From JAVVEW01 sp032251045 (lineage in GTDB: Bacteria; Pseudomonadota; Gammaproteobacteria; Methylococcales; Methylomonadaceae), in the NCBI GenBank assembly GCA_032251045.1, contig JAVVEW010000019.1:1-41244 (forward strand): a stretch of 41,244 bases of DNA, read 5' to 3'. Below the pieces are notes generated by a model. That model saw only the letters and a program-made list of their open reading frames with translations. It did no database searches and had not been told where the DNA came from. The translations under genes and the position numbers were made by a program. Below are positions 10,888-18,008 of this stretch, in pieces. Every line of letters starts with the position of its first letter. The stretch's first letter is position 1.

Positions 10888-11400
10888 CTAAAAACAACTG
10901 AAATAATTCAACACAGCCTCATCACATTGAAAAAACGCTCGTGGCATCTGTATGAAAATGTAGATTTTCGCGCCATATTCCAGATAAGCCAGGCTCACGC
11001 CTAAACGTGCTACGGCAATCCAAAGCCTGGAACCATGACTGGCGCTGGCTCGCCACACCGAACCCGTCCACCAAATAATCGGCATCAGCATGATGAGATG
11101 CAGATTAATCCAGCTAGAAACACTGATATCAGCGTTTAAAACAGCGTGATCAGACAGATAAATCCAAACATTGATCAGCACGAAAAAAGGCCAGAAAACC
11201 CATAACAAAGGCTCTAAACCCTGCCAACTTGACCAAAGAAACTGATAAAAAGACACTTTGCGCTGATGCTTGACGGGTTGGTATTCGGCAACCGGTGCGC
11301 TCAGATAAAAAAAGCCCACCAACAGCGCGGCAAACAACAGCCAGGCTGAAAGGTCTAAAGCATGTTCGGCCAGCAATACCGGGAAGCTATATATAAACAT
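10888..11400 (-). CDS. Unknown membrane protein
   Basis: This 170-residue protein is not recognised. It is very hydrophobic and tryptophan/leucine-rich, with about four likely membrane segments (roughly residues 15-35, 65-85, 98-113 and 123-143). The start codon ATG at 11398-11400 has the sequence TTTAGGAAAC upstream, a usable ribosome binding site. Between segments lies a basic cytoplasm-like stretch (PVKHQRKVSF). It faces glgP convergently and has no partner on its own strand. It marks the left end of the accessory stretch, and no close function can be suggested. Confidence 0.6.
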   Translation of the reverse strand: MFIYSFPVLLAEHALDLSAWLLFAALLVGFFYLSAPVAEYQPVKHQRKVSFYQFLWSSWQGLEPLLWVFWPFFVLINVWIYLSDHAVLNADISVSSWINLHLIMLMPIIWWTGSVWRASASHGSRLWIAVARLGVSLAYLEYGAKIYIFIQMPRAFFQCDEAVLNYFSCF

Positions 11401-11854
11401 AAAAGTTTCCTAAAGGTGAAAGATAAGCGATGCAACCGCTCACAGCCTGAAAACATCCCCTCAAGCTCTTAATCATGTATTGAAGACTATGAGTTCGGGA
11501 TTTTGCGGGTCAACGATGATCATGTTGGACATAAGCGCCAACTTAAGACGCAATGCCTTGATTCAGAGTGGAAAAATCACAAGAAGTATCGATGTCTTGG
11601 TCGGTTGCGCAAACCACGTATGGAATCTTGTGTTTGTCCACCATAGCTTGCGGGACTTATAGCATCGGATTGCTCTGGACGATGATGCAGAAGCGTCTCA
11701 CGAGGCTTCCTCGGGGAGAATAGCAATGCATACATCCTGAAATCGAAGCCCGTATTGAGGCCGAGAAGTCGCTGCAGCACCTGCTCAGTCTTCAGGTGTG
11801 GATAGTGATAAATCCAATGGTTTTTATAACATTTGTTTGCTCCTTTCTTTGTGT
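11401..11854. other. Gene-poor stretch with coding remnants
   Basis: No intact gene is convincing in these 450 bp. On the minus strand two neighbouring frames look protein-like but are broken. One (about 11700-11547) reads RRFCIIVQSNPML, a stop, then MVDKHKIPYVVCATDQD up to a stop near 11547. The next (about 11560-11474) reads LRLKLALMSNMIIVDPQN and ends in a TGA near 11474. They could be pieces of one gene joined by a frameshift. A ribosome-binding-like AAAGGAG precedes an ATG at about 11828 that stops after two codons. I do not recognise the family. Confidence 0.35.
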
Positions 11855-11900
11855 GCCTAACGCCCGCCATCACCGGTGACAAAACCGCAGCTTCGCCTGA
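11855..11900 (-). other. Weak attC-like half-site (R' core GTTAGGC)
   Basis: On the minus strand, shortly after the antitoxin stop codon, GGCGGGCGTTAGGC ends with GTTAGGC (window 11855-11861), a perfect match to the integron core GTTRRRY. A short perfect palindrome TCACCGGTGA lies just inside. A matching left arm is poor: AGCTAATCAGGCG has only partial complementarity. It may be a degenerate attC closing the toxin-antitoxin cassette, or chance. Confidence 0.3.
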
Positions 11901-11904
11901 TTAG

Positions 11905-12177
11905 CTATTGATCCTCGTGCAAGCGACCTTCCACATATTTATGAAGGATGCTGGCAACAAGTGTTTGGTAGGGGATGCCTTCTGCCAAGGCTTTCTTCTG
12001 GAGCCCCCTAAGATCCTTGGAGGATAGTCTGATGTTAATACGGGCATCTTTCTTGGACATGGCCTCGGCGTATTGTTGATGCCGCAGCTTCCTGTCTTCA
12101 AGGTCTGGCGACCGCTGCAGCTCTCCTGCATCGAATGCATCCAGAATTTCTTGCTCTTCTTTATCCAGCCTACTCAT
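11905..12177 (-). CDS. Ribbon-helix-helix (CopG-like) antitoxin
   Basis: The 90-residue protein has a charged N-terminal half (DKEEQEILDAFDAGELQRS) and a C-terminal ribbon-helix-helix DNA-binding domain: the strand ARINIRLSSKDL, then helix GLQKKALAEGIPYQTL and helix VASILHKYVEGRL. This is the layout of CopG-type antitoxins that both block their toxin and repress their own operon. The gene starts inside the end of the toxin gene (4-bp ATGA overlap, 12174-12177). The toxin-first order is that of brnTA-type modules. The stop codon is about 45 bp from an integron-like core site. Confidence 0.82.
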   Translation of the reverse strand: MSRLDKEEQEILDAFDAGELQRSPDLEDRKLRHQQYAEAMSKKDARINIRLSSKDLRGLQKKALAEGIPYQTLVASILHKYVEGRLHEDQ

Positions 12178-12452
12178 TTTGGACCTCCCAAATAGGTTTT
12201 GGTCGCTTTCCGGCTCGGGATGATCGTTTTCAGAAAAACCTCATCCTCCGACTCCACAAAGGGCACCAAATACGCATACCCCTCAATCTCAATCACATGA
12301 ATTTGTTGCCCGGGATATCGCTCCTGATTCGGATGCTCGAACGTATCCAGGATGCCTCCAACCGAGATATGCAAAACCACATCCTCGAAAGAGACGTTCC
12401 TTTCTGCTTGCAGAAGCTTGTTCTTCTCTGGGCTCCATGTGATAGGCTTCAT
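12174..12452 (-). CDS. BrnT/DUF497-like toxin
   Basis: This 92-residue protein is the likely toxin partner of the ribbon-helix-helix protein. The start (ITWSPEKNKLLQAERNVSFE) follows the BrnT pattern of a W-x-P-x-K motif, a short helix and a V-S-F-E-D segment. The end (VFLKTIIPSRKATKTYL) matches the family's closing strand and helix with R-K-A-T-x-x-Y. BrnT toxins have a RelE-like fold and cut RNA. The match is moderate, so assignment to a neighbouring RelE-like family is possible. The upstream sequence GCACACAATGTGC on the minus strand (12466-12478) contains the palindrome GCACA-N3-TGTGC, a plausible autorepression operator. Confidence 0.7.
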   Translation of the reverse strand: MKPITWSPEKNKLLQAERNVSFEDVVLHISVGGILDTFEHPNQERYPGQQIHVIEIEGYAYLVPFVESEDEVFLKTIIPSRKATKTYLGGPK

Positions 12453-12465
12453 GGGTCAAATTTTA

Positions 12466-12478
12466 GCACATTGTGTGC
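12466..12478 (-). promoter_or_regulatory. Possible operator of the toxin-antitoxin operon
   Basis: The inverted repeat GCACA-CAA-TGTGC lies 14 bp upstream of the toxin start codon. Ribbon-helix-helix antitoxins bind short palindromes in this position. No binding site is known for this protein, so the assignment rests on symmetry and place. Confidence 0.35.
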
Positions 12479-12492
12479 TTTTTGTACTCACT

Positions 12493-12555
12493 AGCTAACG
12501 CAACGCTCCAGTTGCCGCTGCAATAGCGGCGGTCAACTGGAGCGTTGCGTTAGGC
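12493..12555 (-). repeat. attC-like integron recombination site (59-base-element type)
   Basis: A 63-bp imperfect palindrome. The outer arms 12496-12514 and 12534-12552 are perfectly complementary over 19 bp (TAACGCAACGCTCCAGTTG). Next inward, CCGC (12515-12518) pairs with GCGG (12529-12532), leaving one unpaired base (T533, read as A on the minus strand) on one arm only. On the minus strand the site starts with GCCTAAC (RYYYAAC) and ends with GTTAGCT (one mismatch to GTTRRRY). Length, terminal cores and a single extrahelical A in the left arm are the hallmarks of attC. The read direction agrees with the toxin-antitoxin genes downstream. Confidence 0.65.
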
Positions 12556-13039
12556 TATAATTTTTTGAAGTATTTTTTCATATTCTCTATGAGAACCAAT
12601 TCAAAACCACAAAATTTCAGCATCATCAACAATGCATACTGCTCTATGGTCGATGTTGATGCGCACCGAATAAACGGGTTTGCTGGAATGAACCCGCTTG
12701 AACTGAAAACTTGGGTGATATGGATTATTTTTAATTGGGTATAGGCTTTGGGTTGGGCCTGGTCGGTGGCAGCCAGATACCAGATACCAGGTACCGGCAT
12801 GGTTGATCAGCCGGTAAGATTCAACCTCGACAGTTTTGCTTTGGTCGTTTTTTTGATAGCGAAAGCTGATCCTGCGGTGTTGGCTTATAGCCTGTTGCAG
12901 GGTTTTGAATTCGTGTTGGCGGTCGGTCAGCGGCTCATAATGGTGACCATGTAGGCCAGGGTATCGGCCAGGCGGCTGTCGAACAGTTCGCGGATAAACG
13001 CTGCGCCAGCCGGTCGTGCTCCGATGCTTGCCTTGTCAT
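12555..13039 (-). pseudogene. Decayed WYL-domain transcriptional regulator
   Basis: Pieces of one WYL regulator (YafY-like, DNA-binding plus WYL ligand domain) are spread over three frames. From the ATG at 13039 comes MTRQASEHDRLAQRLS, the usual start. A frame change then leads directly to FIRELFDSRLADTLAYMV, so the winged-helix DNA-binding part is missing. Another shift leads to HHYEPLTDRQHEFKTLQQ and ISFRYQKNDQSKTVEVESYR then INHAGTWYLV, the WYL motif. There a 7-bp tandem duplication (CAGATAC at 12774-12780 and 12781-12787) shifts the frame again; removing one copy restores TWYLAATDQAQPKAYTQLK. The last frame ends in TAG at 12555-12557, touching the attC-like site. It cannot make a working regulator. 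Confidence 0.8.
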
Positions 13040-13044
13040 GATCC

Positions 13045-13062
13045 GCCCATCGGGCTTTTTTT
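13045..13062 (+). terminator. Short hairpin with T-run
   Basis: GCCC-ATC-GGGC at 13045-13055 is followed by seven T (13056-13062). It has the shape of a small intrinsic terminator on the plus strand, though the stem is only four pairs and no plus-strand gene leads into it. It may be left over from a lost gene. Confidence 0.35.
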
Positions 13063-13194
13063 AGTCTGACCAAAAGCTTAGCACAGGGAGTGGACAGGTT
13101 ATGTCATGCGCTTAACGCGGTGGAAAATTGATGGGCAAGCACCGATAGCACCGTAGCGCAATCCGAGAAGTTCGAAGCCACATCATTCCCGTGC

Positions 13195-13602
13195 TTAAAT
13201 TGCCCAATCTTCCAGCCTTAATCCAGCAATGCGTTCAAACTCACGCAGGTTATGCGTGACCAGCGTGGCGTTGTGAGAAAGTGCATGGCAGGCAATCCAA
13301 AGGTCATTGGCGCCTATCGGAGTGCCTGCTGTTTTAAGCAAAGTGAATTGCCTGGCGTAGTGTTCGCACAAGCCGGACGTTGCTTCGTATTGAACCGGGA
13401 TGATCTGGGTAAGCTGATATAACTGATTTAACACCTGTGTCTTGCGAGTGCTTCGTTCTGCGCCTTTGAGCAATTCGGCATAGGTGACAAAAGACATGCA
13501 CAGCGTGGCATCTTTATCCAGGGCATTGATACGTGTGGCAATTGAAGGAGGTTTGTTTTTAATGAGGTAAATGAGGATGTTGGTATCCAACATGTAGATC
13601 AT
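13195..13602 (-). CDS. vapC: VapC-type PIN-domain ribonuclease toxin
   Basis: This 135-residue protein is a PIN-domain endoribonuclease of the VapC family. The acidic active-site residues are in place: D6 in MLDTNILIYLIK, E43 in VTYAELLKGAERS, and D100 in GTPIGANDLWIACHAL, with a further acidic/Asn cluster near the C-terminal THNLREFERIAGL. VapC toxins of this branch typically cleave initiator tRNA in the anticodon loop. The gene overlaps the stop of its antitoxin by 4 bp (13599-13602), the usual arrangement that couples their translation. Confidence 0.93.
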   Translation of the reverse strand: MIYMLDTNILIYLIKNKPPSIATRINALDKDATLCMSFVTYAELLKGAERSTRKTQVLNQLYQLTQIIPVQYEATSGLCEHYARQFTLLKTAGTPIGANDLWIACHALSHNATLVTHNLREFERIAGLRLEDWAI

Positions 13603-13853
13603 AAAGCCTCTCGATCCTGTATGGCGGGTTGCTGTTGGTAGTTTTGTTCAAGCTGGTTTACGAAATCGTCATCAAAGGCCGTGAGTGCGGCCAATAAAGC
13701 GGCGCCACGGTCGATGGGAAGCGGGTGTATCACCAGATCGCCATTGGCGTTGCGGCTGATTTCAACCTGGGTAACATCAAGGCGGAATTGTTGCGGAATC
13801 CGCACCGCTTGGCTGTTGCCGTTTTTGAAGATACGCGTGGTCAAGGTTAGCAT
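13599..13853 (-). CDS. vapB: VapB-type antitoxin (AbrB/SpoVT fold)
   Basis: This is the antitoxin of the adjacent VapC. Starting at the ATG at 13853 the protein is 84 residues: an N-terminal swapped-hairpin AbrB DNA-binding domain (TTRIFKNGNSQAVRIPQQFRL at about residues 5-25; the K-N-G-N-S-Q-A-V-R-I-P block is diagnostic) and a C-terminal tail that wraps the toxin. The open frame extends 21 codons further upstream, but GGAG at 13861-13864 lies eight bases before the 13853 ATG and homologues start there. The pair is expected to repress its own promoter just upstream. Confidence 0.9.
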   Translation of the reverse strand: MLTLTTRIFKNGNSQAVRIPQQFRLDVTQVEISRNANGDLVIHPLPIDRGAALLAALTAFDDDFVNQLEQNYQQQPAIQDREAL

Positions 13854-14422
13854 AGGGCGCTCCAGTTGTATGTACATTTTTGTGTGTATTTTATTTTTAG
13901 CCCTATCATTTTGCAAGACATTATTGCGGGTGCGCGGATCAACCTACGCACTTCAATTATTGACTCCATCTCGTGTTCTGTGCTTCTAATGAGACGAAAG
14001 ACGCCGATATCCGTGAAGAATGTACGAAAAAATGATCGGGAACACCGTCTTAGGTATCTGAAGCAATCCTGTCAATCAAATAAACTCTACCAAAACGCCA
14101 AAGATCGACAGCCTCTATACGTTAAATAACGCTGTTTTTCTTAAAAACAGCCGCTAAAATCCACGAAACCAGCGGCTCCAACACCGCAATACGGCATATC
14201 ACGCAGTAAAATCCGGTGATATGACGCATTTTTCCAAAAAAAAAGGCGCATCCAGCAAAACACGAAAGCCGGAAGTCATTTTCAAAAAAACCCTAAACAA
14301 CTGTTTTCTATATAAATAAATAATCCTTCAAGCAAAGTGGCATGATTATTTCTTAAGTATGGAGATATCCTTGACTGCAAACCCCGGTCGAGGCTCACCA
14401 GCCCTTGAACCATAGAGTCCTC
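13854..14422. other. Non-coding stretch with two inverted repeats
   Basis: No convincing gene lies between vapB and the receptor gene. Two structures stand out: a hairpin GCTGTTTTT-CTT-AAAAACAGC at 14131-14151 (9-bp stem) and an inverted repeat CATATCAC / GTGATATG at 14195-14202 and 14216-14223 with a 13-bp spacer, which could be an operator. The last 120 bp are AT-rich (TATATAAATAAATAAT around 14310) and presumably hold the receptor promoter. I see no recognisable Fur box. Confidence 0.5.
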
Positions 14423-16588
14423 ATGCCCAAATTTTTTTCTGACAAAACCGCCCCGGTTGCCGGTATCGCGCTACTGTTGTCGGCTTCATCCGATGTCTGG
14501 TCGCAAGCCAGCCAGCCTGACGAACTCGCCCCACTGACCGTGACCGGTTTTTCCTCGCAAGCTTATCAACAACCCACCGCCACCGCCGGCACCAAGTTTC
14601 CGGTGGAGATCACCCGGGTACCGCAAAGCGTGCAGGTCATCACCGAGCAGGCGTTCCGTGACCAGGGAGCGGCCAGTTTCGGCGACATCGTGAAACAAGT
14701 GCCGTCGGCGGTAACCAACGGCACCCGCTTTACCCGTTTCGCCAGCGTCAGTATTCGGGGCTTCTCCGCCGACCAAACCCGTAACGGCATCCGCCAATTG
14801 TTTTTCGGTGATGTCGATTTTTCCGCACTCAGTCATGTACAAAGCGTCGAAGTCCTGAAAGGGCCGGGTAACATTTTGTTTGGCCAGGGCGGTCAGGGCG
14901 GCGGCTTGTTCAATATCGTCACCAAGCGCGCGCACGATGACTATGCCGCTGAAATGAGCTTCAGCCAGGGTGCCTGGACCAGCGGTTTCGGCGGTCGCAT
15001 CAGCCAAGGCCGTTGGGACTTCAACGCGCCGTTGACGCCGGATGGCGCGTTGAAAGCCCGCTTTACCGGTGAAATCGAAGGTTCCGATACGTTTATCGAT
15101 TTTCAGGATCAGGAGCGGGAAAATTTCGGTCTGAGCCTGGTTTACGATGACGGCGGCCCGATCCGCGCCTTCGTCAATGCCGAATACCAGCATCGTTCCA
15201 GTCTGGCCAATCCCGGCCTGCCGACCTTGGGCACAGTGATCGACTCGGGGGTCGGCAAAATAGGCCGTGACCGGTTCCTGGGTGAGCCGAACTTTGACAA
15301 TCTGGATTCGGAAGTGCCACTGGTGCAAGCCTGGGTGGAATTCGATGTACTGGACGACTGGCAAGGGATTTTGCAGAACTGGAAAGTCGTGCCCCGTTAC
15401 CAGTATCAGGAATTTGTCGTCGATCAGGATCAGATGCGCGTTGGCTTGGCACGGGTTGATCCGGTCAGCCAAAGCATTATCGTCAACCGCCCCTCCGGGC
15501 GCACAGCGTTTCAGGAGCGCGATGTGTTTCATATCGGCCAGGTCGATCTGACCGGTAAGGTGATCACCGGGCCGTTGACCCACCAGTTATACTTCAGCGG
15601 TGAATTTCAGGATCAACACTCCAAGGTCAACAAGAACTTCTGGTTCAACCGAACCAACATTCCGGAAATTGACGCACTTACTCCAACGTACATGACGACA
15701 CCACCTGAATTCGACGGCACGCCACGAACCTTCGGTCAAATGAATCATTCCTGGTCGGCCACCGTCCAGGATTTGGTCGCCATCACTAAGTATCTCGATC
15801 TTTACGGCGGCTACCGGTTCACCAATCTGATCGGCACCCAACGAGGCAGCGATTTGCCGGAAACCGATGTTGACAACCATTCTTTCAATATCGGCGGCAC
15901 CATTCATGTCACCGACCACATTCATTTGTTTTCCGGCTACACGGAAGGCTTTTTCTTCACCGGCATCGGCAGCCTGAAAGCCGATGGTTCGCAATTCGAT
16001 CCCCAAAAATCGGAACAAATCGAGGCCGGGATGAAGGTTAACTTCCCTTGGGGGCTGTCCGGCACCGCCTCGGTATTTCAGATCGACCGCAGCAATGTGG
16101 TCACCCCCGACCTGAACGATCAGAATTTCTCCGTGCAAACCGGTAAAATCCGCCATCGCGGTGGTGAAATCGAGCTGAACTGGCAAGCCAATGAAGACTG
16201 GTATGTTCAGGCCGGTTATGCTTTTCTGGATTCGGAAATCACTGACAGCAACGCCGGCGATGTCGGCAACCGGTTTCGCAACAGCCCCACGCACCAGGTC
16301 AATTTCTGGACTCACTACCGTTTCAACGAGGGGCTGTTGAAAAACCTGTCGCTGTCTACGGGGGTTAATTTTGTCGGCAGCCGACCGCTGGATAACACCA
16401 ATACCGTGGAACTCCCCAGCTATACCACTTGGGATCTGGCTACGGGCTATGATTACCGCAACATGCGCTTCGAGTTGTTTGCCAATAACGTGCTGGACAA
16501 ACGCTTTTTTATCGCCAACGATACCGGATCGCTGGTCACACCCGGCGAGCCGCGCTCGATTGTCGGCCGGGTTACGGTAAAATTCTGA
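14423..16588 (+). CDS. TonB-dependent siderophore-type outer-membrane receptor
   Basis: This is a 22-strand outer-membrane beta-barrel with an N-terminal plug, powered by TonB. From the ATG at 14423 the protein is 721 residues; a signal peptide (MPKFFSDKTAPVAGIALLLS...) ends near SQA. The plug follows (about residues 50-165) with PQSVQVITEQAFRDQGA, VSIRGFSADQTRNGI and VEVLKGPGNILFGQGG, all typical of FpvA/FhuE-like siderophore receptors. There is no STN signalling domain, so no sigma/anti-sigma relay is expected. The last residue is Phe, as required for barrel assembly. The block PLTVTGFSS near the mature N terminus is a likely TonB box. The ligand is not known. Confidence 0.92.
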   Translation: MPKFFSDKTAPVAGIALLLSASSDVWSQASQPDELAPLTVTGFSSQAYQQPTATAGTKFPVEITRVPQSVQVITEQAFRDQGAASFGDIVKQVPSAVTNGTRFTRFASVSIRGFSADQTRNGIRQLFFGDVDFSALSHVQSVEVLKGPGNILFGQGGQGGGLFNIVTKRAHDDYAAEMSFSQGAWTSGFGGRISQGRWDFNAPLTPDGALKARFTGEIEGSDTFIDFQDQERENFGLSLVYDDGGPIRAFVNAEYQHRSSLANPGLPTLGTVIDSGVGKIGRDRFLGEPNFDNLDSEVPLVQAWVEFDVLDDWQGILQNWKVVPRYQYQEFVVDQDQMRVGLARVDPVSQSIIVNRPSGRTAFQERDVFHIGQVDLTGKVITGPLTHQLYFSGEFQDQHSKVNKNFWFNRTNIPEIDALTPTYMTTPPEFDGTPRTFGQMNHSWSATVQDLVAITKYLDLYGGYRFTNLIGTQRGSDLPETDVDNHSFNIGGTIHVTDHIHLFSGYTEGFFFTGIGSLKADGSQFDPQKSEQIEAGMKVNFPWGLSGTASVFQIDRSNVVTPDLNDQNFSVQTGKIRHRGGEIELNWQANEDWYVQAGYAFLDSEITDSNAGDVGNRFRNSPTHQVNFWTHYRFNEGLLKNLSLSTGVNFVGSRPLDNTNTVELPSYTTWDLATGYDYRNMRFELFANNVLDKRFFIANDTGSLVTPGEPRSIVGRVTVKF

Positions 16589-16599
16589 ACCTGCAGACC

Positions 16600-17739
16600 A
16601 TGCAACATCTTTTCAAACCGCGTCATCTGATCCGCTCACTGCATCTGGCACTGGCTCTGACCGTGGGCACGTTATTCATGATTCTGGGCCTGACCGGCTC
16701 GGTGAATGTGTTTATGACCGAGCTAGAAGAACTCGGCCTGCCGCCGGTCAGCCAAGCAGCCGCACGCGCCGACCTCGACCGCATTCTGCTTGAGGTCAAA
16801 GCCCGGCATCCGGATAAAAATCATGGTTGGACGCTGACCTTGCCGGGCCATGATCGCGATTATCTCTGGCTGGAATACCTGCGCCCCAAGGAAACCGAAG
16901 GCGAGTTGTACGCGCCGCTGCGGGTGCTGGTAAACCCGAACAGCGGCGAAATCGTCAGCGAAACGTTCTGGGGCCGGACCGTATGGAGCCTGATTTATGA
17001 AATCCATGCCGATTTATTGCTGGGCAAGTTCGATGCCACGCTGGGCCGCACCGCGCTGAAAACGATTTGCTTCAGCGGCCTGTTGATAATCGCCGGGCTG
17101 GTCAGCGGACTTTGGCTGTGGTGGCCGAAGCAGGGAAATTTCGGCAAAGCGCTGACTATCAAAACCAAAACCTCTTGGGCGCGCCGTCTCTACGATATTC
17201 ACAAAACCGCTGGCTTGGCCGGCTTTATCCTGCTGCTGGTGATCAGCTTCACCGGCTTCGCTTTTGCCTATGCGGATGAAATCGAGTCGGTGGTGACCGT
17301 GTTTTCGGATGTTCAGGCACGCCGCAACCGGCCGCCGCCTGATCTTAGCTCTCACGGTGAAGGCGCCATGATCGGCATCGAACAGGTGCTGACCATTGCC
17401 GCGCGAACGTTTCCCGAGGCCAGGCCGCGAAGAATCCGGACGCCGGCCAATGCAGGCGGCGTTTATGCCGTGGAAAGTCGTCAACCAGGTGAAGCGAATG
17501 ACCGGGCTCCGCGCAGCCGGGTATTCATTGACGCCTATTCGGGAACCATTCTGGCAACCGAAAATCCCAGGCAGTTTACCGCCGGCGAAACGTTCATGAA
17601 TCTGCTCTGGCCGCTGCACAGCGGCGAAGCATTGGGCCTGCCGGGCCGAATCATCTGGGCGCTATCAGGTTTTCTGCCGGCCACCTTGTGGCTGACCGGC
17701 CTGCTGCGCTGGCGGCAGAAAGCGAGGCCGCCCGTATGA
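16600..17739 (+). CDS. PepSY-associated transmembrane protein (PiuB-like)
   Basis: This 379-residue inner-membrane protein starts 11 bp after the receptor stop. The first helix (about 15-35: LALALTVGTLFMILGLTGS), a large periplasmic PepSY-containing loop, a second helix near 148-170 (TICFSGLLIIAGLVSGLWLWW), a third near 197-218 (AGFILLLVISFTGFAFAYAD) and a C-terminal helix near 345-370 give the PiuB/PepSY_TM layout. Conserved His residues in helices (IHKTAGL, LHSGEALGLPG) suggest haem or metal contacts. Members sit beside siderophore receptors and are thought to reduce ferric siderophores at the inner membrane; that role here is inference. Confidence 0.88.
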   Translation: MQHLFKPRHLIRSLHLALALTVGTLFMILGLTGSVNVFMTELEELGLPPVSQAAARADLDRILLEVKARHPDKNHGWTLTLPGHDRDYLWLEYLRPKETEGELYAPLRVLVNPNSGEIVSETFWGRTVWSLIYEIHADLLLGKFDATLGRTALKTICFSGLLIIAGLVSGLWLWWPKQGNFGKALTIKTKTSWARRLYDIHKTAGLAGFILLLVISFTGFAFAYADEIESVVTVFSDVQARRNRPPPDLSSHGEGAMIGIEQVLTIAARTFPEARPRRIRTPANAGGVYAVESRQPGEANDRAPRSRVFIDAYSGTILATENPRQFTAGETFMNLLWPLHSGEALGLPGRIIWALSGFLPATLWLTGLLRWRQKARPPV

Positions 17740-17782
17740 TGCAAAACGAAATCCGGGGAACGAAAACAGTCATAGGACTGTG

Positions 17783-17813
17783 GCCTGATACGCTTGGCGC
17801 TTATCCGGCCTGC
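17783..17813. repeat. REP-like palindrome, copy 1
   Basis: GGCCTGATACGC...GCTTATCCGGCC resembles enterobacterial REP (PU) palindromes. It shares the 14-bp string CTTATCCGGCCTGC (17800-17813) with the second copy at 18857-18870. It lies in the 269-bp gap between the PepSY gene and the DUF3450 gene, which otherwise shows no convincing gene. Confidence 0.5.
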
Positions 17814-18008
17814 GACTGGACGCTCAAGAGACTTTCTCAGAGAGATGAGGATAACGATGCCCCCGTGAGAACAAGGGCAATACCGAAAATGCCGGGTATT
17901 GGTTTTTGCGTCAAGCCAGCCTGTTTCACTTGAAACACAAGCCGGGGTTGCGCGCAAATCGCCGCACTCTATAATGTTTTTTTACTTTCAGTCATCATCA
18001 ATCGGTTC

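Noticed and set aside
13105..13120. Further integron-like core (GTTAAGC on the minus strand)
   Set aside because: It fits GTTRRRY but no complementary left arm of adequate length can be found, so chance is likely.
13681..14129. Two plus-strand frames near the vapB promoter region
   Set aside because: They run antisense through vapB or into AT-rich non-coding DNA, with no ribosome binding site or recognisable domain.
14486..15583. Long minus-strand open frame of 365 codons inside the receptor gene
   Set aside because: It is antisense to a clear TonB-dependent receptor and has no domain; high third-position GC leaves long open shadow frames.
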